Source of the DNA: Archangium minus
Lineage (GTDB): Bacteria; Myxococcota; Myxococcia; Myxococcales; Myxococcaceae
DNA length: 64,000 nucleotides
Assembly (NCBI RefSeq): GCF_044360475.1
Contig: NZ_CP043494.1
Coordinates: forward strand, 12,400,001-12,464,000
Reading direction: 5' to 3'
Part shown: positions 1 through 7,550 of the stretch, piece by piece
How the letters are laid out: each line of letters opens with the position of its first letter
Numbering within the stretch: position 1 is the stretch's first letter
Made by a program: the position numbers and the translations under genes
The notes under the pieces: generated by a model
Database searches by the model: none
Told to the model about the DNA's origin: nothing
What the model saw: only the letters and a program-made list of their open reading frames with translations

Positions 1-960
1 GATCCCGGAGCCGAGTCCCAGAACTTCGCGCTGTTGATGAAGGAGCTGTCCACCGCGCTCCACAGCCGCGGCAAGCTGCTCACCGCGGCGGTCGTCGCCA
101 ACGGGTACACGGGCGGAGGCATCCCCGCCGCGACCTTCGCGGACGTGGACTTCCTCAACATCATGGCCTACGACGGCGGCCATCCCCACTCGACGTATGA
201 CTATGCCGTCCAGTCCCTGGATTACTGGCTCGGGCGGGGGCTCCCCAAGGACAAGGCGGTGCTCGGCGTTCCGTTCTACGGCCGCTCGCCCTCGTCCTAT
301 GTGGGCTACAGCACCCTGGTGTCCTGGGATGCGCAGGCCCCGTACAAGGACAACGTCGGCGACGTCTATTACAACGGCATCGCCACCATCCAGGCGAAGT
401 CCAGGCTCGCGCTCCAGCGCGGCGGTGGCGTGATGATCTGGGACATCTCCGATGACGCCACCGGCAGCGCCTCGCTGCTGACCGCCATCTCCCAGGTCGT
501 CGGGGGCACCCAGCCTCCTCCGCCGGGGCAGAACCTGCTCACCAACGCCAGCTTCGAGACGGGAAGCCTCTCCAGTTGGAACGGCGAGTGGCACAGCGGC
601 GCGCTCGCGCACAAGGTCGACACGGACTACCCCTACGGGGGCAGCTACAAGCTCACCCACTGGGCCTCCACCGCCTATCAGCAGGTGACGGGCCAGGGAT
701 TGAGCGTGGCCAACGGCACCTACCAGGCCAGCGTCTGGGTGCGCTCCGGCGGCGGTCAGCGTGCCCTGCGCCTGTACGCCAAGAACCATGGCGCGGCGGA
801 GCAGACGGCGGAGATCGGCTCGGGCGCCGTCTCCAGCTGGACGAAGTACACCCTCAACAACATCCAGGTCTCCAACGGCTACATCGAGGTGGGCGTCTAC
901 AGCGATGCCCTCGCGAACAACTGGGCGGCCTTCGACCAGTTCGAACTCGTCAAACAGTGA
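1..960 (+). CDS. GH18 chitinase, 3' part, with C-terminal carbohydrate-binding module
   Basis: The reading frame is open from base 1, so the N-terminus, including the catalytic DxxDxDxE strand of family 18, lies outside the window. What remains is 319 residues. Roughly the first 157 are the second half of a GH18 barrel: FLNIMAYDGG is the conserved strand carrying the substrate-contacting Met-x-Tyr-Asp, and GGGVMIWDIS is the last strand with its conserved Trp. A Pro-rich linker (TQPPPPG) follows, then a beta-sandwich carbohydrate-binding module of about 140 residues starting NLLTNASFETG, of the CBM4/9-like type. The enzyme would be secreted and hydrolyse chitin, consistent with fungal prey lysis together with the beta-glucanase 73 bases downstream. 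The GH18 call is strong; the CBM family number is uncertain. Confidence 0.88.
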   Translation, partial: DPGAESQNFALLMKELSTALHSRGKLLTAAVVANGYTGGGIPAATFADVDFLNIMAYDGGHPHSTYDYAVQSLDYWLGRGLPKDKAVLGVPFYGRSPSSYVGYSTLVSWDAQAPYKDNVGDVYYNGIATIQAKSRLALQRGGGVMIWDISDDATGSASLLTAISQVVGGTQPPPPGQNLLTNASFETGSLSSWNGEWHSGALAHKVDTDYPYGGSYKLTHWASTAYQQVTGQGLSVANGTYQASVWVRSGGGQRALRLYAKNHGAAEQTAEIGSGAVSSWTKYTLNNIQVSNGYIEVGVYSDALANNWAAFDQFELVKQ

Positions 961-1033
961 ACCCCTGATAGCTAGAAATCTTGGAAACCAGAGAGATAAC
1001 CGTCTATCATCGTGCCCCCCCAAGGAGTAGCGA

Positions 1034-2359
1034 ATGGCTTTGAACATGAAGAAGGCAGTGCGCAGCCGTTGGATGTTGATGGCAGGAATCGGAAGCATGC
1101 TGCTGGGAGCTTCCGCCTGCACTCCCGAGGCCGCGCTCGCCCCGGAGACGCCGGAGGAGCTGAAGCAGCCCCTGGCCGCGCCCATCGGGCAGACCATCTG
1201 GCTGAAGGCCTGCCTGAACGGGAAGTTCGTCTCGGCGGATGCCAACCTCGGAGCGACGGCGCCGCTGGTGGCGGACCGCGCCGCGGCGGCGGGCTGGGAG
1301 CTGTTCCAGATTGTCGACGCGGGCAACGGCACCATCGCGCTGCGCGTCAGCGAGACGGGCAAGTACGTGTCGGCGGACACGAACCTCGGCGGCCAGCTCG
1401 TCGCGGACCGCACCGCCATCGGTGACTGGGAGCGCTTCACGTGGGTGGACTTCGGCAACGGCACCATCGGCCTGCTCGCCAAGAGCACGGGCAAGTACGT
1501 GTCGACCGATACGAACCGCGGCGCGAACGCGCCCCTGTACGCGGACCGCGCGACCGCCGGGTGCTGGGAGTCGTTCTCCTTCGGAACCTCGGGGGGTGGC
1601 ACCGGTGGCTGGAAGCAGATCTGGAGTGACGAGTTCGACGGCACCAGCGTGAACACGTCCAACTGGAGCTACATCACCAACATCCACGTCAACAACGAGC
1701 AGCAGCAGTACACGAGCTCGCCCAACAACGTGCAGGTGAGCAACGGCACGCTGAAGCTCATCGCCCGCCGCGAGTGGAACAACGGCTACCCGTTCACCTC
1801 GGGCCGTCTGGAGAGCATCGGCAAGCGCGAGTTCCGCCACGGCGCCATCGAGGCGCGGCTCAAGATGCCCGTGGGCCCGGGCCTGTGGCCGGCGTTCTGG
1901 CTGCTCGGCAACGACATCAACCAGCCGGGGGTGGGTTGGCCCGCGTGCGGCGAGCTCGACATCATGGAGAACGTCGGCTACGGCGATTGGGTCTCCGGCG
2001 CCCTGCACGGCCCGGGTTACTCCGGCAACACGCCCATCAACGGCCGGTTCTACCCGAGCTCTCCGGTCAGCGACTGGCACACGTACCGCACCGAGTACTC
2101 GCCGACCGACATCAAGTGGTTCATCGACGGTCAGCTGGTGAAGACCACGCTGAAGTCGGAGGTCACCCGGTACGGCAACTGGGTGTACGACAAGCCCATG
2201 TTCATCATCCTGAACCTGGCGGTCGGTGGCGACTACCCGGCCGGCGTCAACGGGGCCAGCCAGCCGTACCACGGCGTGCCGCAGTCCACGGCGGATCTCA
2301 TCGGCCGGACGCCGCAGGTGTTCGAGGTCGACTGGGTGCGCGCCTATCAGTGGCAGTAG
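1034..2359 (+). CDS. GH16 endo-beta-1,3-glucanase (laminarinase-like) lipoprotein with beta-trefoil domain
   Basis: 441 residues. A lipoprotein signal peptide ends in LLGASAC, lipid-anchoring Cys 29. Residues about 50-185 hold three repeats of the type GKYVSADTNLG...ADR...W, the pattern of fascin-like beta-trefoil sugar-binding domains. From about 200 to the end is a GH16 jelly roll opening with WSDEFDGTSV; the catalytic signature is GELDIMENVG with nucleophile Glu 307 and acid/base Glu 312. The family hydrolyses beta-1,3 or beta-1,3-1,4 glucans. Placement right after a chitinase suggests both attack fungal walls. The start is preceded by AAGGAG with a short spacer. A GC hairpin lies just past the stop. 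Confidence 0.93.
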   Translation: MALNMKKAVRSRWMLMAGIGSMLLGASACTPEAALAPETPEELKQPLAAPIGQTIWLKACLNGKFVSADANLGATAPLVADRAAAAGWELFQIVDAGNGTIALRVSETGKYVSADTNLGGQLVADRTAIGDWERFTWVDFGNGTIGLLAKSTGKYVSTDTNRGANAPLYADRATAGCWESFSFGTSGGGTGGWKQIWSDEFDGTSVNTSNWSYITNIHVNNEQQQYTSSPNNVQVSNGTLKLIARREWNNGYPFTSGRLESIGKREFRHGAIEARLKMPVGPGLWPAFWLLGNDINQPGVGWPACGELDIMENVGYGDWVSGALHGPGYSGNTPINGRFYPSSPVSDWHTYRTEYSPTDIKWFIDGQLVKTTLKSEVTRYGNWVYDKPMFIILNLAVGGDYPAGVNGASQPYHGVPQSTADLIGRTPQVFEVDWVRAYQWQ

Positions 2360-2378
2360 TCAGTTGAGTTGAGGCAAC

Positions 2379-2413
2379 GCGGCGGGGTTGGAGGTGGGGC
2401 CCAGCCCCGCCGC
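2379..2413. terminator. GC-rich hairpin between convergent genes
   Basis: Arms GCGGCGGGG (2379-2387) and CCCCGCCGC (2405-2413) pair perfectly over nine bases around a 17-base loop. It sits between the convergent beta-glucanase and acetyltransferase genes, a position suited to a bidirectional terminator. There is no clear T-run, so intrinsic termination is an inference. Confidence 0.45.
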
Positions 2414-2418
2414 CGCGC

Positions 2419-2982
2419 TCAGCCCCCTGGAGTTCCGCGGTGGACCGCCCATTCGTGGGCGAGCACCGCCATGATGAGGGTGTCGTGCCAGGCCCCTTCC
2501 CAGAAGAGGCTCTGCCGCCGGACGCCCTCGAGGACGAAGCCAGCCTTCTCGTAGACGTGCCGGGCCCGAGGGTTGAAGTCGTAGACCTCCAGTTCCACCC
2601 GGTGCAGCCCCACCGTCTCGAAGGCATGCCGCAGTATCAGCCGGGTCGCCTCCGTCCCCAACCCCCGGCCAAAGGCGTGGGGCCCCGCGAGGCAGATGCG
2701 GAAGCCGCAGGAGCGGTTGACCTCGGAGAGGTTGTTGAGCACCACCTCGCCCAGGCACGCATCCGTGGCGACATCCGCGATGGCCAGGTCGAGGCGCTCC
2801 GACACCTCACCCCGGTTCGAGTACCACGCGTCCACGGACTCCCGGGTGTACTCGCCCCGCGAGCCGGTGAACCGGATGCACTCCGGTTCATGGAGCATCG
2901 CCCAGAGCGAGGGGATGTCTTCCTGACGGAAGGGCCGGAGCACGGCGTGGACGCCGCGGAGGACGGGCTTGTGCGAGAACAT
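2419..2982 (-). CDS. GNAT family N-acetyltransferase (RimJ/RimL-like)
   Basis: 187 residues from the ATG at 2982; the frame stays open about 330 bases further upstream but that part has no protein-like character. The sequence begins VLRGVHAVLRPFRQEDIPSL, the usual opening of RimJ/RimL-type acetyltransferases. GRGLGTEATRLIL is the acetyl-CoA-binding loop (R/Q-x-x-G-x-G/A), and HRVELEVYDFNPRARHVYEK is the C-terminal strand and helix of the fold. Members acetylate ribosomal protein N-termini or small-molecule amines with acetyl-CoA; substrate cannot be told here. It is divergent from the membrane protein at 3105. Confidence 0.88.
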   Translation of the reverse strand: MFSHKPVLRGVHAVLRPFRQEDIPSLWAMLHEPECIRFTGSRGEYTRESVDAWYSNRGEVSERLDLAIADVATDACLGEVVLNNLSEVNRSCGFRICLAGPHAFGRGLGTEATRLILRHAFETVGLHRVELEVYDFNPRARHVYEKAGFVLEGVRRQSLFWEGAWHDTLIMAVLAHEWAVHRGTPGG

Positions 2983-3104
2983 GGCACCGGAGACCCTCGC
3001 CCGGGCGCCGGCTCCACGCAACTCCGTGAGGAGTGGGTGTCCGACACCCGGCGCTCGGCTGTGACGTCGAGAGGGGCGTGTGTTAAGTCCGCGCGCCGTC
3101 CGCC

Positions 3105-4307
3105 ATGTCCCTGCCCCCCGCCCTGCGCAAAGCCCTCCCTGTCCTGCTGGCCCTGCTCGCGCTCGGCCTGAGCTTCCGGCTCCCGCGCTACGACGGGCCC
3201 AACCTCTACGGCTTGCAGGCTCAGGCGTGGTTGGAGGGGAAGCTGGAGGTGCCAGGCCCGGTGGAGGACCTGAGCCTGTACGGGGGCCGCTACTACGTGG
3301 CCTTCCCGCCATTTCCCTCGGTGGTGGTGCTGCCGGCGGTGGCCCTTGTGGGGCACGAGCGCGTGCCCTACCGCGTCATGGCGCTGGGGGTGGCGGTGCT
3401 GGCGGCATGGGTGGCGTGGCGGGTGCTGCGGCGGCTGGAGATTCCACCCGAGGATCGGCCCTGGCTCGTGGCGGCGCTGCTGGCGGGCACGGCCTTCTGG
3501 TTCTGCGTGATGCAGAGCGAGGCAGTGTGGTTCCTCGCGCACGTGGTGGCGGTGACGTGCTCGCTGCTCGCGCTGGACGAGGCGCTGGGCCGCGGGCGCG
3601 GAGCCTGGGCGGGGCTGTGGGCGGGCCTGGCCTTCCTGTCGCGCCAGCTGTGCGTCTACCTGATTCCCTTCATCGCGGTGGCGGTGTGGCTGCGCCACGC
3701 GGAGGCGGGCCGGCGCAGACAGGTGTTGCACGCGGGCACGGTGCTCGCGGTGGCGGGGGTATGTACCCTGGCCTACCTCGCGCTCAACGCCGCGCGTTTC
3801 GGCAATCCGTTCGACACGGGCTACGCGGGAATGCCCCTGGGTGACTTCCTGGCCGAGCGTGTGAAGCGCTATGGGCTGTTCCACCCCGCCTACGTGCCCT
3901 TCAACTTCTTCCACATGTTCCTGGAGGGGCCCCACTTCATGTTCGGCGGGCCGCGGCAGCTGGCCCCGACAGGAATGGATGGCATGGGTACCTCGCTCAC
4001 CTTCGCCAGCCCCTTCGTCTTCGTGGCGCTGGCGGCGCGCGGCGAGCGTGCCCTGCGGGTGGCGGCCTGGAGCATGGTGCTGCTCGCGCTCGTCCACATG
4101 CTGCACTACTACAACAACGGGTGGGTGCAGCTGAACGCGCAGCGCTTCAGCCTGGACTTCCTGCCAGTGCTGTGGGTGCTGGTGGCGCTCGGCACCCGGC
4201 GCTTGGAGACACGGCTGTGGAAGGGGCTCGTCGCCTGGTCGGTGGGGCTCAACGTGTTCGCCCTGGCGCTGCTGCCGGTGCTCATGCGCTCGATGCGCCG
4301 CTTGTGA
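3105..4307 (+). CDS. polytopic membrane protein, glycosyltransferase-39-like
   Basis: 400 residues, with about nine or ten hydrophobic segments spread from LPVLLALLALGLSF near the N-terminus to VGLNVFALALLPVLM at the C-terminus. A soluble loop after the first segment (residues about 25-65) carries YDGPNLYGLQ and YGGRYYVAFPP, resembling the first periplasmic loop of GT39 / ArnT-type polyprenyl-phosphate sugar transferases, where an acidic residue is catalytic. I therefore read it as a GT-C-like membrane protein, without confidence in substrate. No neighbouring envelope polysaccharide genes support a pathway. Start is the first ATG after the divergent region. Confidence 0.6.
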   Translation: MSLPPALRKALPVLLALLALGLSFRLPRYDGPNLYGLQAQAWLEGKLEVPGPVEDLSLYGGRYYVAFPPFPSVVVLPAVALVGHERVPYRVMALGVAVLAAWVAWRVLRRLEIPPEDRPWLVAALLAGTAFWFCVMQSEAVWFLAHVVAVTCSLLALDEALGRGRGAWAGLWAGLAFLSRQLCVYLIPFIAVAVWLRHAEAGRRRQVLHAGTVLAVAGVCTLAYLALNAARFGNPFDTGYAGMPLGDFLAERVKRYGLFHPAYVPFNFFHMFLEGPHFMFGGPRQLAPTGMDGMGTSLTFASPFVFVALAARGERALRVAAWSMVLLALVHMLHYYNNGWVQLNAQRFSLDFLPVLWVLVALGTRRLETRLWKGLVAWSVGLNVFALALLPVLMRSMRRL

Positions 4308-4371
4308 AGGGCCACGCCCCCTGGGGGGTGTCCACGAAGTATTTCGACAGCGTCCGAGGGCCCATGGATGT

Positions 4372-4404
4372 CCCCTCTCCCTCTGGGAGAGGGTGAGGGT
4401 GAGG
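4372..4404. repeat. REP-like palindromic repeat (copy A)
   Basis: CCCTCTCCCTCTGGGAGAGGG followed by TGAGGGTGAGG. The same core and flank occur at 11031-11068 and, inverted, at 11131-11168; a related palindrome is at 26408-26432. It lies between genes, as intergenic REP elements do. Confidence 0.7.
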
Positions 4405-4442
4405 ATCTTCTCCCTTGCCGTCAGAGCCCTGGGTGGACAATC

Positions 4443-4459
4443 GTGAATGACAGGTTCAT
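4443..4459. promoter_or_regulatory. probable TetR operator upstream of the tetR gene
   Basis: GTGAA TGACAGG TTCAT, an inverted repeat with core TGAA-N7-TTCA, ends 9 bases before the tetR start codon. The core half-sites and the 7-base spacer match the better palindrome at 5101-5121. This fits negative autoregulation by a TetR dimer. Confidence 0.5.
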
Positions 4460-4468
4460 CATTGAGTC

Positions 4469-5083
4469 ATGGCCCAGTACCTCAAGGATGACGTCCGGGA
4501 GGACATTGCCGCCGCCGCGCTGAAGGTCTTCGCGCTCAAGGGGTACATGAGCGCCACCATGGCGGAGATCGCCAAGGCCGCGCGCATCTCCACCGGCAAC
4601 ATCTACCGGTACTACGAGAACAAGAGCGTCCTGTTCGATGAGGTGGTCAGCGACGACTTCGTCCGAACGTTCACGTCGCTCCTGCGCCGGAGGGTGCAAT
4701 CGCTCGACGGAGTCTCCGACATCCGGACGCTTGGACCGACGGCCGCCTTCCATCTGGCCTCCGAGGAGCTGCTCCGGTTCTGCATCGACCATCGGCTGCG
4801 CGTCATCGTGCTGCTGGGGCGCGCCCAGGGCTCTCGCCACGAGGAGTTCTCCGAGCGACTGGTCCAGGAGCTCATCCAGCTCGCCGTGGCCCACTTCCGC
4901 TCGCTCCATCCCGGCACGCGAGTGACGGCAACGGCCCGGTTCAACCTGGAGCGCATCTACCGAAACCTCGTGGGCGCCATGGTGGACATCCTCACGCGCT
5001 TCGAGGACGAGGCCCTCATCCGCGAGGCCGTCGAGGGCTATTCCAAGTACCACCTGGCAGGACTGGCGAACTTCTTCGGCTGA
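4469..5083 (+). CDS. TetR/AcrR family transcriptional regulator
   Basis: 204 residues. The N-terminal helix-turn-helix is typical: ALKVFALKGYMSATMAEIAK, then ARISTGNIYRYYENKSVLF, where the recognition helix carries the TGNIYRYY signature. The remaining ~140 residues are a helical ligand-binding domain with no recognisable ligand. It is followed 90 bases later by an NmrA-like oxidoreductase on the same strand. TGAA-N7-TTCA inverted repeats lie before both genes, so it probably represses itself and its neighbour until a small molecule binds. Confidence 0.9.
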   Translation: MAQYLKDDVREDIAAAALKVFALKGYMSATMAEIAKAARISTGNIYRYYENKSVLFDEVVSDDFVRTFTSLLRRRVQSLDGVSDIRTLGPTAAFHLASEELLRFCIDHRLRVIVLLGRAQGSRHEEFSERLVQELIQLAVAHFRSLHPGTRVTATARFNLERIYRNLVGAMVDILTRFEDEALIREAVEGYSKYHLAGLANFFG

Positions 5084-5100
5084 TCTTTTTTTTGTCACAT

Positions 5101-5121
5101 AAGTGAACCATCCATTCACTT
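5101..5121. promoter_or_regulatory. TetR operator-like palindrome upstream of the NmrA-like gene
   Basis: AAGTGAA (5101-5107), seven bases, then TTCACTT (5115-5121): a perfect 7-bp inverted repeat in the tetR-oxidoreductase gap. Its TGAA-N7-TTCA core is repeated at 4444-4458 before tetR. Seen directly; assignment to this TetR protein is inferred from proximity. Confidence 0.6.
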
Positions 5122-5173
5122 TTCTGGAACACACAGCGACACGGCCGGAATGGACCGGCGGAGGGAGAAGCAC

Positions 5174-6046
5174 ATGGCGGGGAAGATTCTCATCATCGGA
5201 GCGACGGGCGCGGTGGGTCGGGAGCTCCTGGCGCGGCTCGAGACGAGCGGGGAGGAGGTGCTCGCCGCCTCGCGCCATCCGGCAGGCGCGGCGTCTGAAG
5301 TCCAGACGCGGGCCCGCTTCGTGACGTTCGACCTCGAACGGCCAGAGACCTTCGCCCCGGCCCTGGACGGGGTGGATCGCGTCTTCTTGATTGCTCGGCC
5401 CGGAGACGAGCACGCGGACCGGCTGGCCCTTCCCCTCATCGACGAGATGAAGCGGCGAGGCGTCCGGCACGTCGTCAACCTGAGCGCCATGGGCGCCGAG
5501 CTGCGAAGCGGCTTCGCGCTGCGCAAGGTGGAGCTGTACCTGGAGGACTCGGGTATCGGGTTCACGCACCTGCGGCCCAACTGGTTCATGCAGGTGTTCA
5601 GCTCGGGGACCCTGCTCGCGGGCCTGCGCGCGACGGGGGAGATCCGCATCCCCGCCGGCCACGCGAAGATCTCCTATATCGACGTGCGCGACATCGCGTC
5701 CGTCGCGGCCCTCGCGCTGACCGAGCCAGGCCACAGGGGGAAGGCCTATACGCTCACGGGGGATGAGGCGCTCGATACCACCGAGGTTGCCCAGCTCCTC
5801 TCGCACGCGGCCCAAAGGCCCCTCCGGTACGTTCCCCTCAGCGAGGACGAGGCGCGTTCGACGCTCCGGGCGGCCGGGTTTCCGGACGAATGGGTCGAGC
5901 GGTTGATCCAGTTCTATCGCTTCGTCCGCGAGGGGTTCTGCGCCCCTGTCTCACCCGATGTGCGCACGGTGCTCGGACGGCCCGCGAGGACCTTCGCCGC
6001 GTTCGCGCGGGAGCATGCGTCGCTCTGGGCGGCGCCTTCGGTTTGA
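5174..6046 (+). CDS. NmrA-like NAD(P)-binding oxidoreductase (atypical SDR)
   Basis: 290 residues from the ATG at 5174, chosen because GGAGGGAG sits about seven bases upstream; an in-frame ATG at 5150 has no such site. The N-terminus MAGKILIIGATGAVGREL holds the GxxGxxG dinucleotide-binding loop (Gly 9, 12, 15). Residues further on (VNLSAMGAEL, THLRPNWFMQ, ISYIDVRDIASVA) are characteristic of the NmrA / QOR2 atypical short-chain dehydrogenase group, which often lacks the catalytic Tyr-x3-Lys and may act as a redox sensor or quinone reductase. Likely controlled by the adjacent TetR repressor. Confidence 0.88.
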   Translation: MAGKILIIGATGAVGRELLARLETSGEEVLAASRHPAGAASEVQTRARFVTFDLERPETFAPALDGVDRVFLIARPGDEHADRLALPLIDEMKRRGVRHVVNLSAMGAELRSGFALRKVELYLEDSGIGFTHLRPNWFMQVFSSGTLLAGLRATGEIRIPAGHAKISYIDVRDIASVAALALTEPGHRGKAYTLTGDEALDTTEVAQLLSHAAQRPLRYVPLSEDEARSTLRAAGFPDEWVERLIQFYRFVREGFCAPVSPDVRTVLGRPARTFAAFAREHASLWAAPSV

Positions 6047-6071
6047 GCTCCCAGGTTGGCAGGCGGGGCGT

Positions 6072-6096
6072 GTTACCGGCGGTAACAGTGGTTACC
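6072..6096. promoter_or_regulatory. GTTACC triple half-site upstream of the porin gene
   Basis: GTTACC GGC GGTAAC (6072-6086) is a perfect 6-3-6 palindrome; four bases later GTTACC recurs (6091-6096). Three ordered half-sites about 115-140 bases before the porin start look like a regulator binding region. No regulator can be assigned. Confidence 0.45.
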
Positions 6097-6210
6097 AAAT
6101 CACACTGGACGCAGTGCGGCAGCATGGGACTTCCAGAGCGGGAGCGTTGTGGTACGGAGGTTGCGTTCGCAGCGCCAGGCACCCATCGACCCCACAACCC
6201 CAGGGAAGCC

Positions 6211-7542
6211 ATGAAGACTGCTCGACTCGCCGCATTGATCATCTCGGGGGGACTCTGCTCGGCCACCCAGGCAGTGGCCCAGACGACCCCCGGTACCGGT
6301 GATGCCTCCACTCCGGCCGCCACCCAGCCCGCGCCGACTCCGACGCCTCCCCCGGCTGTCGCCCCGCCGCCAGCCCCGGCCGCTCCCAGTGACGATGAGA
6401 ACCTCTTCCGGTTCTACGGCACGCTCACCCCGCGCATCGTGATTTCCGATGGAGCGGTGGAGTCCTTCAACCAGCCCAACGCCTCCGCCGTCAGCGCCGC
6501 GGGCAACCCCGCCTACGCCACCGCGCCGGACAGGTCCCGCCACACCTTCCAGGTGGCGCAGTCGCGCGTGGGCTTCTGGCTCAACGAGAAGGGGCCGCTG
6601 CGGGCGCAGCTCGAAATCGACTTCGTGGACTTCACCAAGGCCACGCCCACCGTCGCCAGCCTGCCTCGCCTGCGGCTCGTGCACGTGGACTACACCTTCC
6701 ATCCCGGCCACACCGTGTCCCTGGGACAGGATTGGGATCTGCACGCCCCCCTCAACCCGCACGGCATCAACCTGGTGGGAGCGCTCTTCCAGGCAGGCAA
6801 CAGCGCCTTCATGCGCCAGCAGCTCAAGTACTTCTACAGCAAGCCGAGCTTCGAGCTGGGTGTGGCCGTGGGCTTCCCCGCCCCCAACGTCACGGCCAAG
6901 GATGCGGCCTTCGAGATTGGTGCCCTGCCCACCTTCGCTGTGCGCGGCACCTACAAGTTCGGCAAGAGCCGGGTGGGCGCCTCGGCCCTCGCCACGCGGA
7001 TTCCCTTCAACTTCGGAGCCGCGGACGAGCGCTACGCCGCCGCCTTCGCCGCCGCGCTCTTCACGGAGCTCGCCCCCTCGGACAACACCAACATCCGGGT
7101 GGAGCTCAACTACGGGCAGAACTCCGCCAACCTGGGCCTGCTGACGCTGGCGCAGGGCCGGGCCAGCGATGACGTGCAGGAGCTGGGAGGCTACATCTCC
7201 GTGCGCCAGGTGCTGACGGGCATGCACGCCGTCTACGGCATGGCTGGCTACCAGAAGGTGCTCGAGCCCTCGAAGGTGGTGCCCAGCTACGCCTACGCCG
7301 CTACGACCGGGGACGCGCTGCCCGCGCTCGGCAGCGCCACGCTCTCGGGTACCGGACCGGGCCTGCTGCACAACGGCACGGTGCGCCTGGGCTACGAGCT
7401 CAAGCCCTCCCGCCGGCTGGCCTTCGTGCTGGAGGGCTTCCTCTTCCAGTCGCACTTCCGGCAGCAGGCGGTGGACGTGGGTCGCTTCGAGGCGGAGCGC
7501 ACCGCGCTGGGAATCGAGACGGGCGCCATCCTGAGCTTCTGA
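6211..7542 (+). CDS. DcaP-like outer-membrane porin
   Basis: 443 residues from the ATG at 6211; the frame is open further upstream but the signal peptide starts here (MKTARLAALII...AVAQ). A Pro/Ala-rich stretch (residues about 30-63) follows. The mature part opens with FRFYGTLTPRIVISD and continues with alternating-hydrophobicity strands such as QSRVGFWLNEKG and LRAQLEIDFVDF, then LRLVHVDYTF and VSLGQDWDLHAPL, the pattern of the DcaP trimeric porin family. It ends GIETGAILSF, a C-terminal Phe typical of BAM-assembled barrels. Substrate unknown. Set just after three GTTACC half-sites. Confidence 0.72.
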   Translation: MKTARLAALIISGGLCSATQAVAQTTPGTGDASTPAATQPAPTPTPPPAVAPPPAPAAPSDDENLFRFYGTLTPRIVISDGAVESFNQPNASAVSAAGNPAYATAPDRSRHTFQVAQSRVGFWLNEKGPLRAQLEIDFVDFTKATPTVASLPRLRLVHVDYTFHPGHTVSLGQDWDLHAPLNPHGINLVGALFQAGNSAFMRQQLKYFYSKPSFELGVAVGFPAPNVTAKDAAFEIGALPTFAVRGTYKFGKSRVGASALATRIPFNFGAADERYAAAFAAALFTELAPSDNTNIRVELNYGQNSANLGLLTLAQGRASDDVQELGGYISVRQVLTGMHAVYGMAGYQKVLEPSKVVPSYAYAATTGDALPALGSATLSGTGPGLLHNGTVRLGYELKPSRRLAFVLEGFLFQSHFRQQAVDVGRFEAERTALGIETGAILSF

Positions 7543-7550
7543 GTCAGGCG

